DNA from: Ornithodoros turicata
Lineage: Eukaryota > Arthropoda > Arachnida > Ixodida > Argasidae
Assembly: GCF_037126465.1 (NCBI RefSeq)
Contig: NC_088204.1
Span: 77,995,807-78,059,806 of the forward strand
Direction: 5' to 3'
DNA: 64,000 bases
Shown: piece by piece, positions 33,121 to 44,439 of the stretch
How the letters are laid out: every line of letters begins with the position of its first letter
Numbering within the stretch: position 1 is the first letter of the stretch
Notes under the pieces: model-generated
What the model was told of the DNA's origin: nothing
Seen by the model: only the letters and a program-made list of their open reading frames with translations
The model's database searches: none
Position numbers and translations under genes: made by a program

Positions 33121-35569
33121 GTGGTTACTGAGTTCAGTAGAACGTAACTTATTTCGGAACAAGTTGAACAGGTGTCATCTAAGTAGTTTTTTTAATAATT
33201 TATAGTGGGACAGTCCAAACCTTGTTACTAAAGAAAGCAAATAATAATTCCAATAACGTGTAACGAACGTAGTGTACGCAGTTCTATCGGAAGAATTTTT
33301 AAAAATGAAAAAATGGATGGTCTGTGTTGATCGAGGGAAACAAATAATGATCCGAATAATGTGTAATCAAGGTGATACATCGAATATCATTTAAATAATT
33401 TGTAATAACGACAGAGTGGGCTATGATGCATGATAAGCGTAAAATAATCTAAATCGGAGAATGTTTAGTCAAAGAATGTACAATGTAGGAATGTACAATC
33501 ATTGAGTACGGGATAATGAACGGGGGTGGGGGAATCTATTTATTTAACAGGAGAGGTCAGCCAGAAAAAGACGGCTTGCTATTCCTTAGTAAAAAAAAAA
33601 AAGAGCATCGATATAACATTCCACTGTGATACACCAATATAATAACAAGGAAGCGCCTCAAGTAGATATAAGATTAGAATGAGGCTCCATGGGAAGCACC
33701 AAAAATAATACGGTAATACTATATATCTAATGTCAGCTATAGTTTGTCATCTAAGCTGCTTTCATGTGCTGTTTCCATATATGAAAACCAGACAGGTGTT
33801 TGTTAGAGTACTGGGAATCGCAGTTTCACGAATATCATTAAATGGTGCGCATTAAAGAATCTCCGCACAACACTGATCAAAGTACACACTCATTAGTGCA
33901 TTAGAGTAATCGCGTACTGTGTTGTTGAACAAGAAAATGACACTTCCTTTTTTATCATTTTCCTGAAGGAACCCGTCGTGTCTGGACTGACAGGAGCTCT
34001 GACTGTAAGACACCACTTTGCTTCTCTTTCTTCCGGCGTTTTACGGTTTTAGTCGTTTACAGCGTTTTAGGCCCCGCCCCGCGCTTGTTCCTATAGGGTG
34101 TTTTCACGTGACGTCAAACGAACGCGTTTGGCCGCCATGGTGGTGGTCACTTTTTTTGTCGCAGCCGCCGAGATTATCTAGCATTTGCTCGAAAATGAGG
34201 AACGTTCTCTCGAAGAACATCGCGAACATTCTCTCGAAGAAAATATGTAACTACAGCACCACTAATTACCTAGATCTAAATTATATAACTATTTAATTAG
34301 GGGATTTCACGCAAACGCGATGTTGCGACGGGAGATATATCTCGTTGAAAGCCGTTCCACGTTTTAAAAAAAAACCCTTAAAGTGGGACTCCGCAACAAA
34401 ATCACCACAAAGGTTGTGACATAGCCGTGACCCTTGGGGTATCAGGAACATACATACGAAATATGGCGTTCCAAAGTGCGCAGATTTTATTCGAACGTAT
34501 TATTACGAACTGAGCGCTTCGCCTCTGTGAAGCAAGAGGGCGCTGAAACCAACACTGTGGACGTCATCCGGGACGGGAGAATGCAAGCTTCGTAGCAGAC
34601 GACAGTGCTAGGTGACGTCACAGTATCTTCCTTCGGGCGAACCGCTGTGCGCTTTGCATTTTGGTTTCGGTTTAGTAACGAAGGGTAGTAACGGTTTAGT
34701 AACGGATAGTAACATTATTGTCATCATTTAGGAATTAATTACTCGCACAAAATGAATGTGAATGTTGTATTCGGTATCATCGCCGTTGTCGGCCTCACAT
34801 GTGTGGGCAACGTCACGACTGACGGGCAATGTGCGTCCTGGGCCGACCTCTAAGGGAACTGTGCCGACATATGTCTGAAAGCGTCTGAGGAAAACCCCAG
34901 ACAGCACAGCCGGCACTGGGATTCGAACCCGGGTACCTCCCAGTCTCTGTCTGGCCTGTCGTCTCTATCTTTCTATCTGGCCAACAGATTAGCTCCTACA
35001 CCAATCAGCTCCATCGCTCCAAAGCACGTGACCTTCTCACGTGGATTGCCTGCCGCTCTTTCTGCGGCACTAATTCTGCGGCACCCTAACTTCGAGCTTA
35101 GTTCAACTCTACCAAACTGGTGGCGCCGTCGAATACTGTGACGTCATTTGTTTACAAACAGGGAGAGGTTTATAGGAGTCAGCGAACAAGTGCCCATTCG
35201 TGGAACCCAGCCCTCCCCTTCCGATTTGTTTCGGTTTCAGTCTGTCTACCAACGTCATGATGACGTTTCTCTGGTAGAGGTCTATTGTCAATCGTATGGT
35301 ACTTTTCATTTGAAACGAAAAAACAAAAACAAAAACTTATCAATTACTTTCCACAGTGCCTGCTTAACGGAAACCGTTCCGAGGAAGGCCAGGACGCGGC
35401 GCTTCGTGGAGTTGGCTGCGCTCTGCTACGAACCCTGGAAAACCTCGTGGGAGAAACGTTGGTTCTGCTTCCGTTTCAAGGAGCCCCGAGATCTCCGACG
35501 AGGCTGGTGACGGCCCTGGCGAATCAGCTTGGCGTCGAACTGCCTTCCTGCGACACCGACGACGACTAG
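27668..35569 (+). CDS. Secreted two-unit cysteine-containing protein, family unknown
   Basis: Nine exons: 27668-27734, 30678-30727, 31248-31286, 31350-31385, 31979-32075, 32763-32902, 32976-33023, 33969-34004, 35357-35569. All borders are GT-AG and the phases agree, giving 241 residues. Exon 1 is a signal peptide (MASNTVLLLVGVCCCVLVGVAHG). The mature protein has 12 cysteines. Exons 2-5 and 6-9 look like two copies of one module. Exons 2 and 6 end in IxVxLPxxLxxG. Exons 3 and 7 start CLN and hold one more Cys. Exons 4 and 8 are both 36 nt. Exons 5 and 9 start CL and share LRxV....L..L. Within a module the introns are phase 0; modules are entered by phase-1 introns. The last exon adds a tail ending in DTDDD. 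I recognise no family. It could be a salivary, haemolymph or lipid-binding protein, but nothing seen decides this. The long first intron makes the link to exon 1 the least certain step. Confidence 0.75.
29425..29673. mobile_element. Fold-back family G, 249 bp, in intron 1
   Basis: The left arm starts CACTCTTAAAAATGAACTTC and the right arm ends GAAGTTCATTTTTAAGAGTG. Arms are about 115 bp with few mismatches and a small centre around GAACAGCAT. Similar peptides appear on opposite strands because the arms mirror each other. A half copy lies at 26820-26963. Confidence 0.9.
29772..30075. mobile_element. 304-bp TIR element in intron 1
   Basis: The left end is TAGTCGTGTTCAACATAAG, then AAGGAAAAGAAATCTAGTCC. 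The right end is its reverse complement with two or three changes, giving terminal inverted repeats of about 43 bp. No transposase and no clear target duplication. Confidence 0.8.
33047..33120 (+). repeat. (TTG)n microsatellite
   Basis: About 24 trinucleotide units, one of them CTG-type near the start, in intron 7 of the secreted-protein gene. The valine-rich frame seen here is an artefact. Confidence 0.95.
34208..34390 (+). repeat. Dispersed repeat C, copy 2
   Basis: Shares CTCTCGAAGAA, ACTAATTACCTA, TTAATTAGGGG and CGTTGAAAGCCG with 9228-9385. It lies in intron 8 of the secreted-protein gene. Confidence 0.6.
34450..34712 (-). repeat. Dispersed repeat E, copy 2, with TAGTAACGG tail
   Basis: The reverse complement of the 20549-20780 body, including GAACCGCTGTGCGCTTTGCA and an AGCAGACGAC motif at about 34594. 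The tail of TAGTAACGG-type units at 34674-34712 is at the same end as the different tandem tail of copy 1. Confidence 0.8.
34780..34960 (-). mobile_element. tRNA-derived SINE, Ruka-like
   Basis: The minus strand has CCCGGGTTCGAATCCCAG (B box), then GCCGGCTGTGCTGTCTGGGG, TTTTCCTCAGACGCTTTCAG, ATGTCGGCACAGTTCCC and GTCGGCCCAGGACGCAC. It is the best preserved SINE copy in the window. It is located in intron 8 of the secreted-protein gene. Confidence 0.75.
35096..35287. mobile_element. MITE-B, internally rearranged copy
   Basis: The first part (35096-35166) is the 5-prime end of MITE-B in reverse orientation, ending ACAAACAGGGAGAGG. The second part (35170-35287) is the 3-prime half in forward orientation, ending GAGGTCTATTG. 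The middle is missing, so two oppositely oriented pieces are fused next to exon 9. Confidence 0.8.
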
Positions 35570-35695
35570 CTACTACTGAAGCGCCTCACAAACAAAAATC
35601 CAGGATCTCCAGCACCTCGAAGGAGCTGTGACAATTCACCCCCTGAAGTTCACGATTCTTAGTGATCAGATAGCTACCTGCTATGATGAAAAGAA

Positions 35696-35701
35696 ATTAA
35701 A
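35696..35701 (+). terminator. Possible polyadenylation signal ATTAAA
   Basis: ATTAAA lies 127 bases after the stop of the secreted-protein gene. It is the first near-canonical signal; AATAAA appears only near 36179. Confidence 0.4.
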
Positions 35702-38627
35702 CAGAGATTATACCAAGTACCGTTCAGTTTCCTTATTCTATGTACGACATAGCAGCCTTGGTACGTTAGCCCATATGCAATATACCAATGTACCAATATA
35801 CATTCATATATTGGTAAATATGCCCAGATGCACCGAACTCTCGTTACCGTTAAGTTGGCGTTCAGTGGTTATACGTACGGCCTTGTGTTTTAGGGTAAAA
35901 CCCGTTTTTACCCCCGATTTGCATCATCGTCACGTAGGGTGAAACCCCCGAAAACTAGGTGGTGGTGGTGGTGGTGATGAAAGGGCCCCGAAAACTAACT
36001 TGGCATAGTAGCAATTCGGCCTCCAATACGGGGAGTGGAGAACACTAAACACCGCCCACATTCAGCATGGCTATTCTACATCTTGTGCCCGTCTTATATG
36101 CGAGAAGCTCTCTTTTCTTTATTTTCCATCCGAAAATTTGCTTTGCCACCCCATTTTACCCAGTTTAACAGCTTCTGGAATAAAACCCGATTTTTACCCC
36201 CGATTAAAAAAATATATAAATCCCGAAAACAGGTGGCAGACGCCCAGACGGTTTGTATATGCGCAGGGGAGAGGGTAAAGTTTGCGGGAACCACGTGAAG
36301 AAGTGTCTGACCAATCACAAGCCAGTAGGTATCCCTAGACTAACTGGCATGTGTTCACAGAAGAAACCACGTGCGCTTCAACCTTGAATGTTACCTCCTT
36401 ATTTGGGGAAAGGAACCAATTAGGTCGCTCTACAAGCAATAGGAGAGAGAGGGAAACTAGGGGCTGCGCAGACCGCTGACCTACTTGTATAGTGTATTGG
36501 TATGCGAGGCTAACGGGCAGGGAGGCTAATGTTATTCATGAGAACCGACACATCAAAATGCGGTAAACTTCAAAGATGGTGATTTACCGCGCCCAATAAT
36601 CACCAAAGGGGTCGCTGCACTTCCTCCCAAGCTATGGCAAAGAAATGTGAAAGACAATTATTTGCATGCATGTGACCCCGCACCACAAGTTTTATGGGAA
36701 AGGAGGTAATAGACATATAAAAATTCGGCACCCCGAATACCCAAACACATCTGTCTCTGACATCACCGCAGTCGTCTCTGCCACTGGGCCAGCGCGAGCG
36801 GGGTCACGTGCTCGAAACAATCAATGAGAATGGCCGCAGCTCTCGCCGCTCTGATGTCTGAGCTTGACGCAGGCGCGTGTTCAAGATTCGTATCTCACCA
36901 AGCCCGATACATGGAAATTGGGTCATAGAAAATGTCGCCGGAGCCATGCTCTTTTTGTAAAGATATTACAAAAACAATGCTTTTCAAAGTTCACTCAGCG
37001 CCGTTCATGGGGGGAGTATGAGGAGAGTTCTTTGACTTTGTACCGCCCGGATATGTGGGGCTCGCCGTGACGTCACACCACGTCACCGCTCCGCCCACTT
37101 TGCCGGAATGAAAGCTTTATCGCCACGGTCCCGAAATATTTCAAAACTCCAGCTCAGCTCCAAAATGGCGGGCACTGGCCTTTGCGCCGTCCGTCGTGTG
37201 ACGTCGCGTGACGCCAAATGACGCACTTTAAAATTGGCTCCTCCCAACGACCAAACTCTCCCCACAAACGATCCTGAACTCCATACACAGCGCGCGACGC
37301 CAAACGGAGAATTTTCCTGCGGAGGAGCAGGCAGTTGCCATGGGAACTGGTACGCCTTCGCACCTTCCAACGAAGAGGTGCGTAGGGCATCTTCACCATC
37401 ACTGTCATCATCATCACCATCTCATCATCATCAACATGATTCCTTCAAAGGTCGGGGACAACGGTCCGCATTTCTTTACCATAGTTAAAGGTACCGTTAC
37501 AGCAGCAGACAGGCGGTTTATTTTGACGGCGTCGTTCAACAGCTTGTTGCTTGCAAACCCAGCACAACTAGTTGAAGTTGACAGAGAACACTTACTGAAT
37601 ATTTTTAATTTGCTAGCAAAAATCTGAGGTAAAACGCCTCTGAGCGACGCTGGTGGGAAATAATGCTCAAATACCGCCGATACGTATCGATAGTATTTCG
37701 TTGTAGACCCAGTGTTGTCCGCATGCAATTATAGCTTTGCCGCAGTACTTGACGGGAAATGTGCAGTTAGTGGCCACTTCAAGTTCGACACAGTGTTGCC
37801 CGTAATTTTTAATCTTCATTTTCTAAAAAGCCATGAGTGCAATTTGGACGAAAACTGTAACAAAGAGTATACTGAGGGCTCAGGCCATCGGATGGATAAA
37901 TCTTCGGAGATTGCACCTAAAACGGCCTTCCTTTCCCCGACACTAATGAAATAAGGTCAAGTGTATCAGCAGAGTGCTCATGAAGAATCACCTACCTACA
38001 TACTTCCAGATGATAAACCGTACGATATAGAAAACCAGTAAGTGTTATAAACAGTAGGCTAGCTCGTTAATCTAAATACGGATATTTCATACTTTTAGTT
38101 AATTCAAGCAGAGCTCACGTTTTTGTTCGGCCCACTATGTCTTTAACGCGTTGAAAACCTGAACGGCGCATTCGCCCAATTCATACTTTTCGTTACCTCG
38201 TAAAGTGCTCCTACCGGCAGCAAACGTCTTCCGCGCGTTAGTAGCGCCATCTCTCGAGAGGCTCTTTCAACACACTGGTTGCTCACCTCCGGGCCCTCCG
38301 GGCTCCGGGCTTTTGTTGGCAATGACAATTATGTTTCGAGGTCTCGTGTACCCCATCAAACACCATGCCATTAAAACATTCATACTATTTTTGAAGCGTG
38401 ATGTTGGCAGGCATTGCGCTTGTCCCATCCACAATTTTTAATGTGTGTCCTTACGCGTAATCAGGCGTGTGTAAAGGAAAGATTAAATAATTAATATAAT
38501 AATTGGGAGTAGATTTACACGTAAAGTGAGACAGCCTATATTTTGTGTGGCCACCTGCTGCAGGGTATAGGACTGTGAATGTTGAGATCAAGAAGGTAAA
38601 ATAATACACAGTCCAGCTTGATGAAAC
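35702..38627. other. No gene; hAT-H relics at about 35890-36240
   Basis: 35890-36240 has TTAGGGTAAAACCCGTTTTTACCC and AAACCCGATTTTTACCCCCG, as in the hAT-like elements at 59701-60053 and 61048-61398, but broken by a (GGT)n run and other sequence. About 36762-36855 resembles 760-850. No exon was identified. Confidence 0.5.
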
Positions 38628-38793
38628 GTCGTCAAGAAAAATAATATCGAAAGAATGAAGCACGCAGTCAGAGTAACTATTTAATACGTGAGCTTTCGGG
38701 CTGAAGTAGGGCAGACTCTGCTCGAAAGCTCACGTATTAAATAGTTACTCTGACTTCGTGCTTCATCCTTTCGATATTATTTTTCTTGACGAC
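38628..38793. repeat. 166-bp fold-back with 71-bp arms
   Basis: The left arm starts GTCGTCAAGAAAAATAATAT and the right arm is its reverse complement with two changes. The loop of about 24 bases reads GGCTGAAGTAGGGCAGACTC onward. The loop plus the following GAAA vaguely resembles a hammerhead core, a feature of Penelope-like elements, but one core base differs. Confidence 0.85.
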
Positions 38794-38875
38794 TATATGA
38801 ATGTGTATAAATACGTGTTTGAAGATTAAAATTACCAGTTGTGAGTCTGCAGCTGTGGTGTCTTTGTGCTGTAAC

Positions 38876-39440
38876 CAGGGTTGGTTACCGAAAATATTAT
38901 TGTTTCCGGTTCTGTTCGCGGTAACTGAAAGACTCGGTTTTTCGTTTCGGTTTCTGTTTTTCTTTCTGGACGATTTTCGGTAGCAGTTTCTGTTTCCGTT
39001 TCCTTTTTAGAATTCTCCGTTTCCGTTTCCGAGGTAATTTCGGTTACTGGTTTCAGTTTCTCATCCGCAATTCGTACTGTCTGGTTTTGGCTTTTTCATG
39101 GCAGATATTCTAGCTGCATAATGCATGCAAAAGGACAGCCACACCAAGTGGGCTCAACACCAAAAAAAATGTCCCGAAAATGAAACGAATGAATGAATGA
39201 ATGAATGAATTATGACTGGAAGAAAAGTGCGGATATATATAATTTTCATATTAACACGAAAACACTGTGGGAAACGTCCTGCGAATTTGGTTTCCGTTAG
39301 AGCTACCACTCTTGAATTTCGTTTCCGTTACGGTTTCTGGTAGTGGAAACGAAAACAATTTTCTTTCCGTTTCCATCTTCGTTTCTTGCTGAATTTCGAT
39401 AATTACCATTTCTCGTTTCTGTTTCTGGTAGCCAACCCTG
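38876..39440. mobile_element. hAT-like non-autonomous element with GTTTCCG-rich body
   Basis: The ends are CAGGGTTGGTTACC and, in reverse complement, CAGGGTTGGCTACC. The flanks are GCTGTAAC (38868-38875) and GTTGTAAC (39441-39448), an 8-bp target duplication with one change. The body repeats TTTCCGTTTCC motifs and holds an (ATGA)n array near 39181-39210. No transposase. Confidence 0.8.
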
Positions 39441-39574
39441 GTTGTAACCCTCTAGTCCTGCGTCTCTGTGCTGCAGTGTTTGCTACGGATCATCACCAAC
39501 TCCCCCATTTCGCACTTCTGATTAAATAGAACACGCAATAAATAAAAACATGTTCTCGGAATCCGCGGTAAGCA

Positions 39575-39727
39575 CCCAAGCAGCATAATGTACTTAAAGT
39601 CGAGTGCAATAGGGGTGGACGGGTAGGTGGAAGACCTTGAACGAACTGGTGAAACTAAAGAACATTGATAAGACACATACTATCCACTCCTATTGCACTC
39701 GACTTTCGGTACATTGTGCTGCTTAGG
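39575..39727. mobile_element. MITE-A copy 2
   Basis: Ends CCCAAGCAGCATAATGTAC and GTACATTGTGCTGCTTAGG, with an inner inverted pair around ACATTGATAAGACACATAC. First of three copies in 0.5 kb. Confidence 0.85.
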
Positions 39728-39803
39728 CAGAGTGAACCGTTTCTGGGCGGATCGGTCATCCATTCTAAAAGCGATAAAAGCCCCTAGTGCGAGGGGACAA
39801 CGA

Positions 39804-39956
39804 CCCAGGCAGCACAATGTGCTGAAGGTCTAGTGCAATGGGGGTGGACGGTACCTGTCTTATCAATGTTCTTTAGTTTCACCAGTTTGTTCAAGGTCTT
39901 CCACCTACCCGTCCACCCCCATTGCACTCGATTTTCAGTACATTGTGCTGCTTGGG
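39804..39956. mobile_element. MITE-A copy 3, inverted core
   Basis: Ends CCCAGGCAGCACAATGTGC and GTACATTGTGCTGCTTGGG. The non-palindromic core (CTTATCAATGTTCTTTAG) runs opposite to copies 1 and 2. Confidence 0.85.
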
Positions 39957-39960
39957 GAAA

Positions 39961-40086
39961 GATGCAATGGGGGTGGACGGTATGTGTCTTATCGATGTTC
40001 TTTAGTTCCACGGGTCTGTTCGAGGCTTTTCCACCTACCCGTCCACTCCCGTTCCACTCGACTTTCAGTACATTGTGCTGCTTGGG
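39961..40086. mobile_element. MITE-A copy 4, left end missing
   Basis: Begins inside the family at GATGCAATGGGGGTGGACGG and ends normally with GTACATTGTGCTGCTTGGG. It abuts copy 3, in the same orientation, suggesting tandem duplication with loss of one end. Confidence 0.8.
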
Positions 40087-43000
40087 GAAAGGGACAAATA
40101 ACCAGACAAGCAGAGCACTGTATTGCCAACGAAAGACTTTTATTTGTGAAGCATCCCCGCTTATAATACAAAAATACCCTCTCCCTAACTCCTTCTCCTG
40201 TCGAACATTCCAGAACTGCCGGGCAGCACTTAGGTCATCAGAAAGTTCTTCACCTTATCGGAAAAATAACACAGAAGGATTGCTGATATACAACTTGAAC
40301 TCCCTTGAACCCGCGGAGGGATGCTTCACATGCATGCTTGTACTCTTGTACTGTGTTTTTCTTTATCGCTTTTAGAATGTTGCATGGATACTACAAATAT
40401 TTCGTGTTTTCAAAGAGAATACTCAGTAAGTTCAAACGTCACTTCACAAACTCCAAGGATCCAGCGCCGTGAAGATGCATTTTCCAATATTGATGTTGTT
40501 TGATTGTTGTGAATTGCTGGTGGATCATTGAAATGAATCATTGATTGTATTGAGCAAGGGATTTCCTTACACCGCTCGGGAGGGGGGGTACACCCCAGTC
40601 TATATACACCCCCCCCCCCCCACTTTGGAAGCTTGCTGCCCCCCGGTTCGTGCCCATGTTGTCCAGCTGCTTTCTGTAACTACTCGCAGTTACCTCGTAA
40701 CGGTGTTGCCACAAGGTTCTGATTCTACTTAATCCTTTTGTGATATTTTATGCGTTGTTATTATCAAATATTGTTCGAGATAATTCTTTACTATTTCATT
40801 CAAAAACTTATTTTCTCTTTAGGACGCAGCCTTAAGTTCCGAAAAGTGCACCAATTTGAAGCCGATCCATGGATTTAGGTGGGAGTTCGGATTTCCTGAT
40901 CCTCCCCGCCCCTCTCCTGAATTTCAGTCGTTACATGGAGACCTTGGTGATGTAATAGCATGCTGTCCAAGCCAGGACCTTCAGAAAAATCCCGGATCCG
41001 CCTCTGTATGTACGTCTGTACCCATATCAGTGACGGGCAAAGAAACACGTGCTCCGCACGTTGCCAAGTGGCTCGCGTGTCAAACGCGAAAAACAGCTCA
41101 TGGAAAGATGGCATTGACACTGACAGAACGAGAGGGAAGCCGTCAGAAAACAAAGGACACGGGCACGATTCATGAACGTGACTTCCGTTATCCGTATACA
41201 CTTATCACTACCACTTGACATATTTCTGTGATAACGTAGAGATAAAGGTGAGTAGCGGAATTCGACTGCCTGTGAAAGGATTTCTTTACTGGTTGGGTTT
41301 TGAGTTGTAGTTTTGGTATATCCCGTTTATGTCTGTCAGCGCGTGATAGTTACATGGGTCTAATCTCGGTTCCTGTTTACATTACGAAGTAAATGCAGTG
41401 GAAAGAGAGAGAACAGAAGAAAAGAGTGAGAAACAGGGGATTTTGGATACGTCCAGAGTCCGACACTAGCCAGAAAAAATATGTTGGGAGGATTCTATGG
41501 GAACTTTACATAGGGTGGGGAATTTCAACCCATTTTTCCTCTTTCCCAAATGTAATTCCAATGTTACGAGTTCGTGGAGTGGGGGGAGTTGCATTACCGA
41601 AACCTCACTTGGGGGGGCGACCGCCCCCCCCCCAAAAAAAAGTCAGTTTATATGGTTTATAGATTGGATTTCCCTCTCTCGCCTCCCCCACTACGCGCTT
41701 CGACAAAGAAAGCGCACCCCCCCCCCCCCCAAACCGAGGGTCTAGGTCCGACCCTGTGCAGGGCCTGGGCCTTGTCTTGAGTCGTCGAGCCGGACCCGGG
41801 CAGGTACAGCGAAGGAATGCCGGGCTGGGGCCAGGCCTAAAAATGCGGCCAGTGCAGGCTGTACGTACTTTGTGACACCACCACAGAGAGAATGTGTACC
41901 CCGCCGTAACTGCAGAGGATAGCGCCTTCGTCATTGTCGTTATCAATGTCGTTGCCATTTCATTGTGTTCTTTTCACATAGTCACGTCATTTTGCACGTC
42001 CAACTTTTCTTGACATTTAGCACATGAAACGTCGGGCTGGGGCCGTCGCTGTGTGCTTCATTATTTACACCTCAGCTGGGCACAATCGCGAGGAATGTGA
42101 AGGCCGACCCCCTCTAGTAGTCTGCACAGCCCGAATTATACTTAGATTGCGCCATCGCAGTTGATAATGATCCGAACCAGACAAGCAACCTTCACGACGC
42201 AACATGGGGTATGTGGTTATGGTGAGCTAGAGGGCTAGAATGACACTGAATGGGAGCTGATGCAATGGACAATGAATGCGCATGCGCAGTCAGATGCCTT
42301 GCATTCATGCAATGCTAATCGCTGTTGTAGAAAGCCGCAGGTGAAAGTAGTTCCGTCCACACGCGCTTCTCGTCTGATATGGTATCGATGTATCCCGCTA
42401 TTATCGTGTGTAACAATTGAAACGAGCCATATCTTTTCTCACAACGGCATAATTTGCCCTAGGAGGCGCTACTTGTTTCACAGAGGTGACGTCACTCGGC
42501 AGAACGGCTTGCTCCGCTCATTCTTCTCCATGTTGGAAACAAGGCAACGTCGACACTTTTCTGCTCTTTGGGAACCTCCATTATGATGGAATAGTCTCTC
42601 CCCAACGCACGCGCACCGTTAGGTGCTTGCGCCTTAAATCAACGAAAATGGAGTAAGTACAAGAATTCCTAAAATCTGAGCCCCCTATCACACATTCCTC
42701 ATTCGAGATGGCTCTAACACGATCCAGCGCCATGTTTGCTGTTGTGTAATTGAAACGTTTGGACATCGTTAGGTGATGTTGTTCAGACCCAGTAACATCT
42801 GCTCTGTTACAAACCTCAAAAAGTGAAACACACAATCGAGGGCCACTTTCTAATTCTTGATTTGTGAGCGTGTTGTGTTAACATGGCATCTATCAACGAT
42901 AACATGCTTTCCTTCGAACAGCTTGTACGTTGTGCTCGTTAATTTCCCGATACAGAACCCGCGACAATACTTGCAGGGCGTACAGTGGTTTCGTTGTCAC

Positions 43001-43900
43001 TAATAGAGGTTATCGACCCGTAATTTGGGTCGGAGCAGGTTGCGAAACGAGTGGACTGCTAATTTCCTTGAGGACACCTTCCCTGTCCGTCGCTCACTCG
43101 CTATCTTGGGATCGAACTTTGAACCTTGAAGATGCCATTGCTACGCAGTAAGGGGATAACAATCTCCCGGGCCTCTCGCTTTGTACGAGTGTCAACGATA
43201 GAGGCTATGTAAATTTAATAACTGCAATTTTCGTTTTTCTTTTTAAAAATTTAATCTGGTACGTCACACACAAGCTGAAGGAAAATCCCATGCCAAGAAG
43301 AGGGTACATACCACGCAATGTGACAAAAATGAGAGATAAACATTGTGTACACAAACAGAAATGAATACTATGTACGCTGAATGTGAATAGTATACAAGCA
43401 AGAGAAGATTTGTATATAATACTTTGTACGCAATGTGTCAAAGGTGATACACCTGTGGTATGCCACATAGAAAACAAATTTTCAGTCCTCTATAGGAAAA
43501 AACGGAATTTCAAAAGAGCATTCTCCCAATTGTCAGTAGACGTTTACGTGCAACAACCAACGCTCTTATCGGAGTCACAGTACCCATGGAACCTAATGTA
43601 CTCGTATTTGTAAAGTAAACAATTAATGTGACATTGAATTTCCATTCTTATCATTTCATGTCCACTATTGAGTGGCATATATGCAGGGGTTTATCCAGAA
43701 TTGCAGACTACTAAAATTGACTACAGGCTACTAAAATACACCGTGATTGATTCGACGTGAAGTGATTCATTCGACAGACTCATAAAGCTTGCAGAATTCG
43801 ATTTTAAAAATCGCGACTGTGCGCAATGGTAGCAACGCCCGCAACTAGCTCCCCGAATCGCTCAGATGTCACTGTGGTACAGCCCGCCAACAGGTTTGGA
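40087..43900. other. No gene recognised; homopolymer C runs
   Basis: C runs occur near 40610-40621, 41625-41633 and 41717-41731. The frames over these are low-complexity artefacts. No conserved exon. Confidence 0.5.
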
Positions 43901-44040
43901 GAAACGTCGTCTGCTACACTGCAAGATAACTTCGAGAGAAATCCTCCCCCCCCCCCCCCCCCCCCCAAAAAAAGGCCAGGCACTTTCTTCTTTTTCTAAT
44001 TTCTCTCCAAGTTATCTTGCTGTGTAGCAGACGACGTCTC
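43901..44040. mobile_element. TIR element with GTCGTCTGCTAC ends and poly-C centre
   Basis: The left end GAAACGTCGTCTGCTACACT runs on through GCAAGATAACTT and GAGAGAAAT. The right end is the reverse complement, beginning GAGACGTCGTCTGCTACACA. Arms are about 45 bp. The centre is a C run of about 20 followed by A. It shows that the AGCAGACGAC motif is a terminal repeat element in at least one family. Confidence 0.85.
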
Positions 44041-44439
44041 TTCTAATCGTAATAACATCCACCGGTGACGTTTCTCTTCCTCCTCCTCGGTTCGCCCTGC
44101 AGAGCGAGTTGAGGAGGAACGTGCATGTCTGTGTTCGGGGGCTCTTTTTGTTTTGTTTTCCTACGAAAAATGTTCTGTGCAAAAAATATTTCTATCAGAT
44201 ATACGTGAACCCCTCTAGCAAACCAAGGTACTGAAGAAAACTAGACGCAGAAAGGGGCAAAAGGTGTAAACACACAGAAACGGGAAAGCAAAATCCAGCT
44301 CTCATCCTGAGCCTGAAAGGTGCACTCGCACCTCTAAAAAGGCAGTTATGGCATCTAAAAATGTGAAAACTGACTAAAATTCAATAGAGGCGGGCAACCT
44401 CGAAAATCTGTCATTTCGGAGTGTATAGGCACATTCCTG

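Noticed and set aside
32948..33205. Valine-rich frame
   Set aside because: Translation of a (TTG)n microsatellite in an intron.
39833..40375. 180-codon plus-strand frame
   Set aside because: It runs across two MITE-A copies and repeats the same peptide words from the element.
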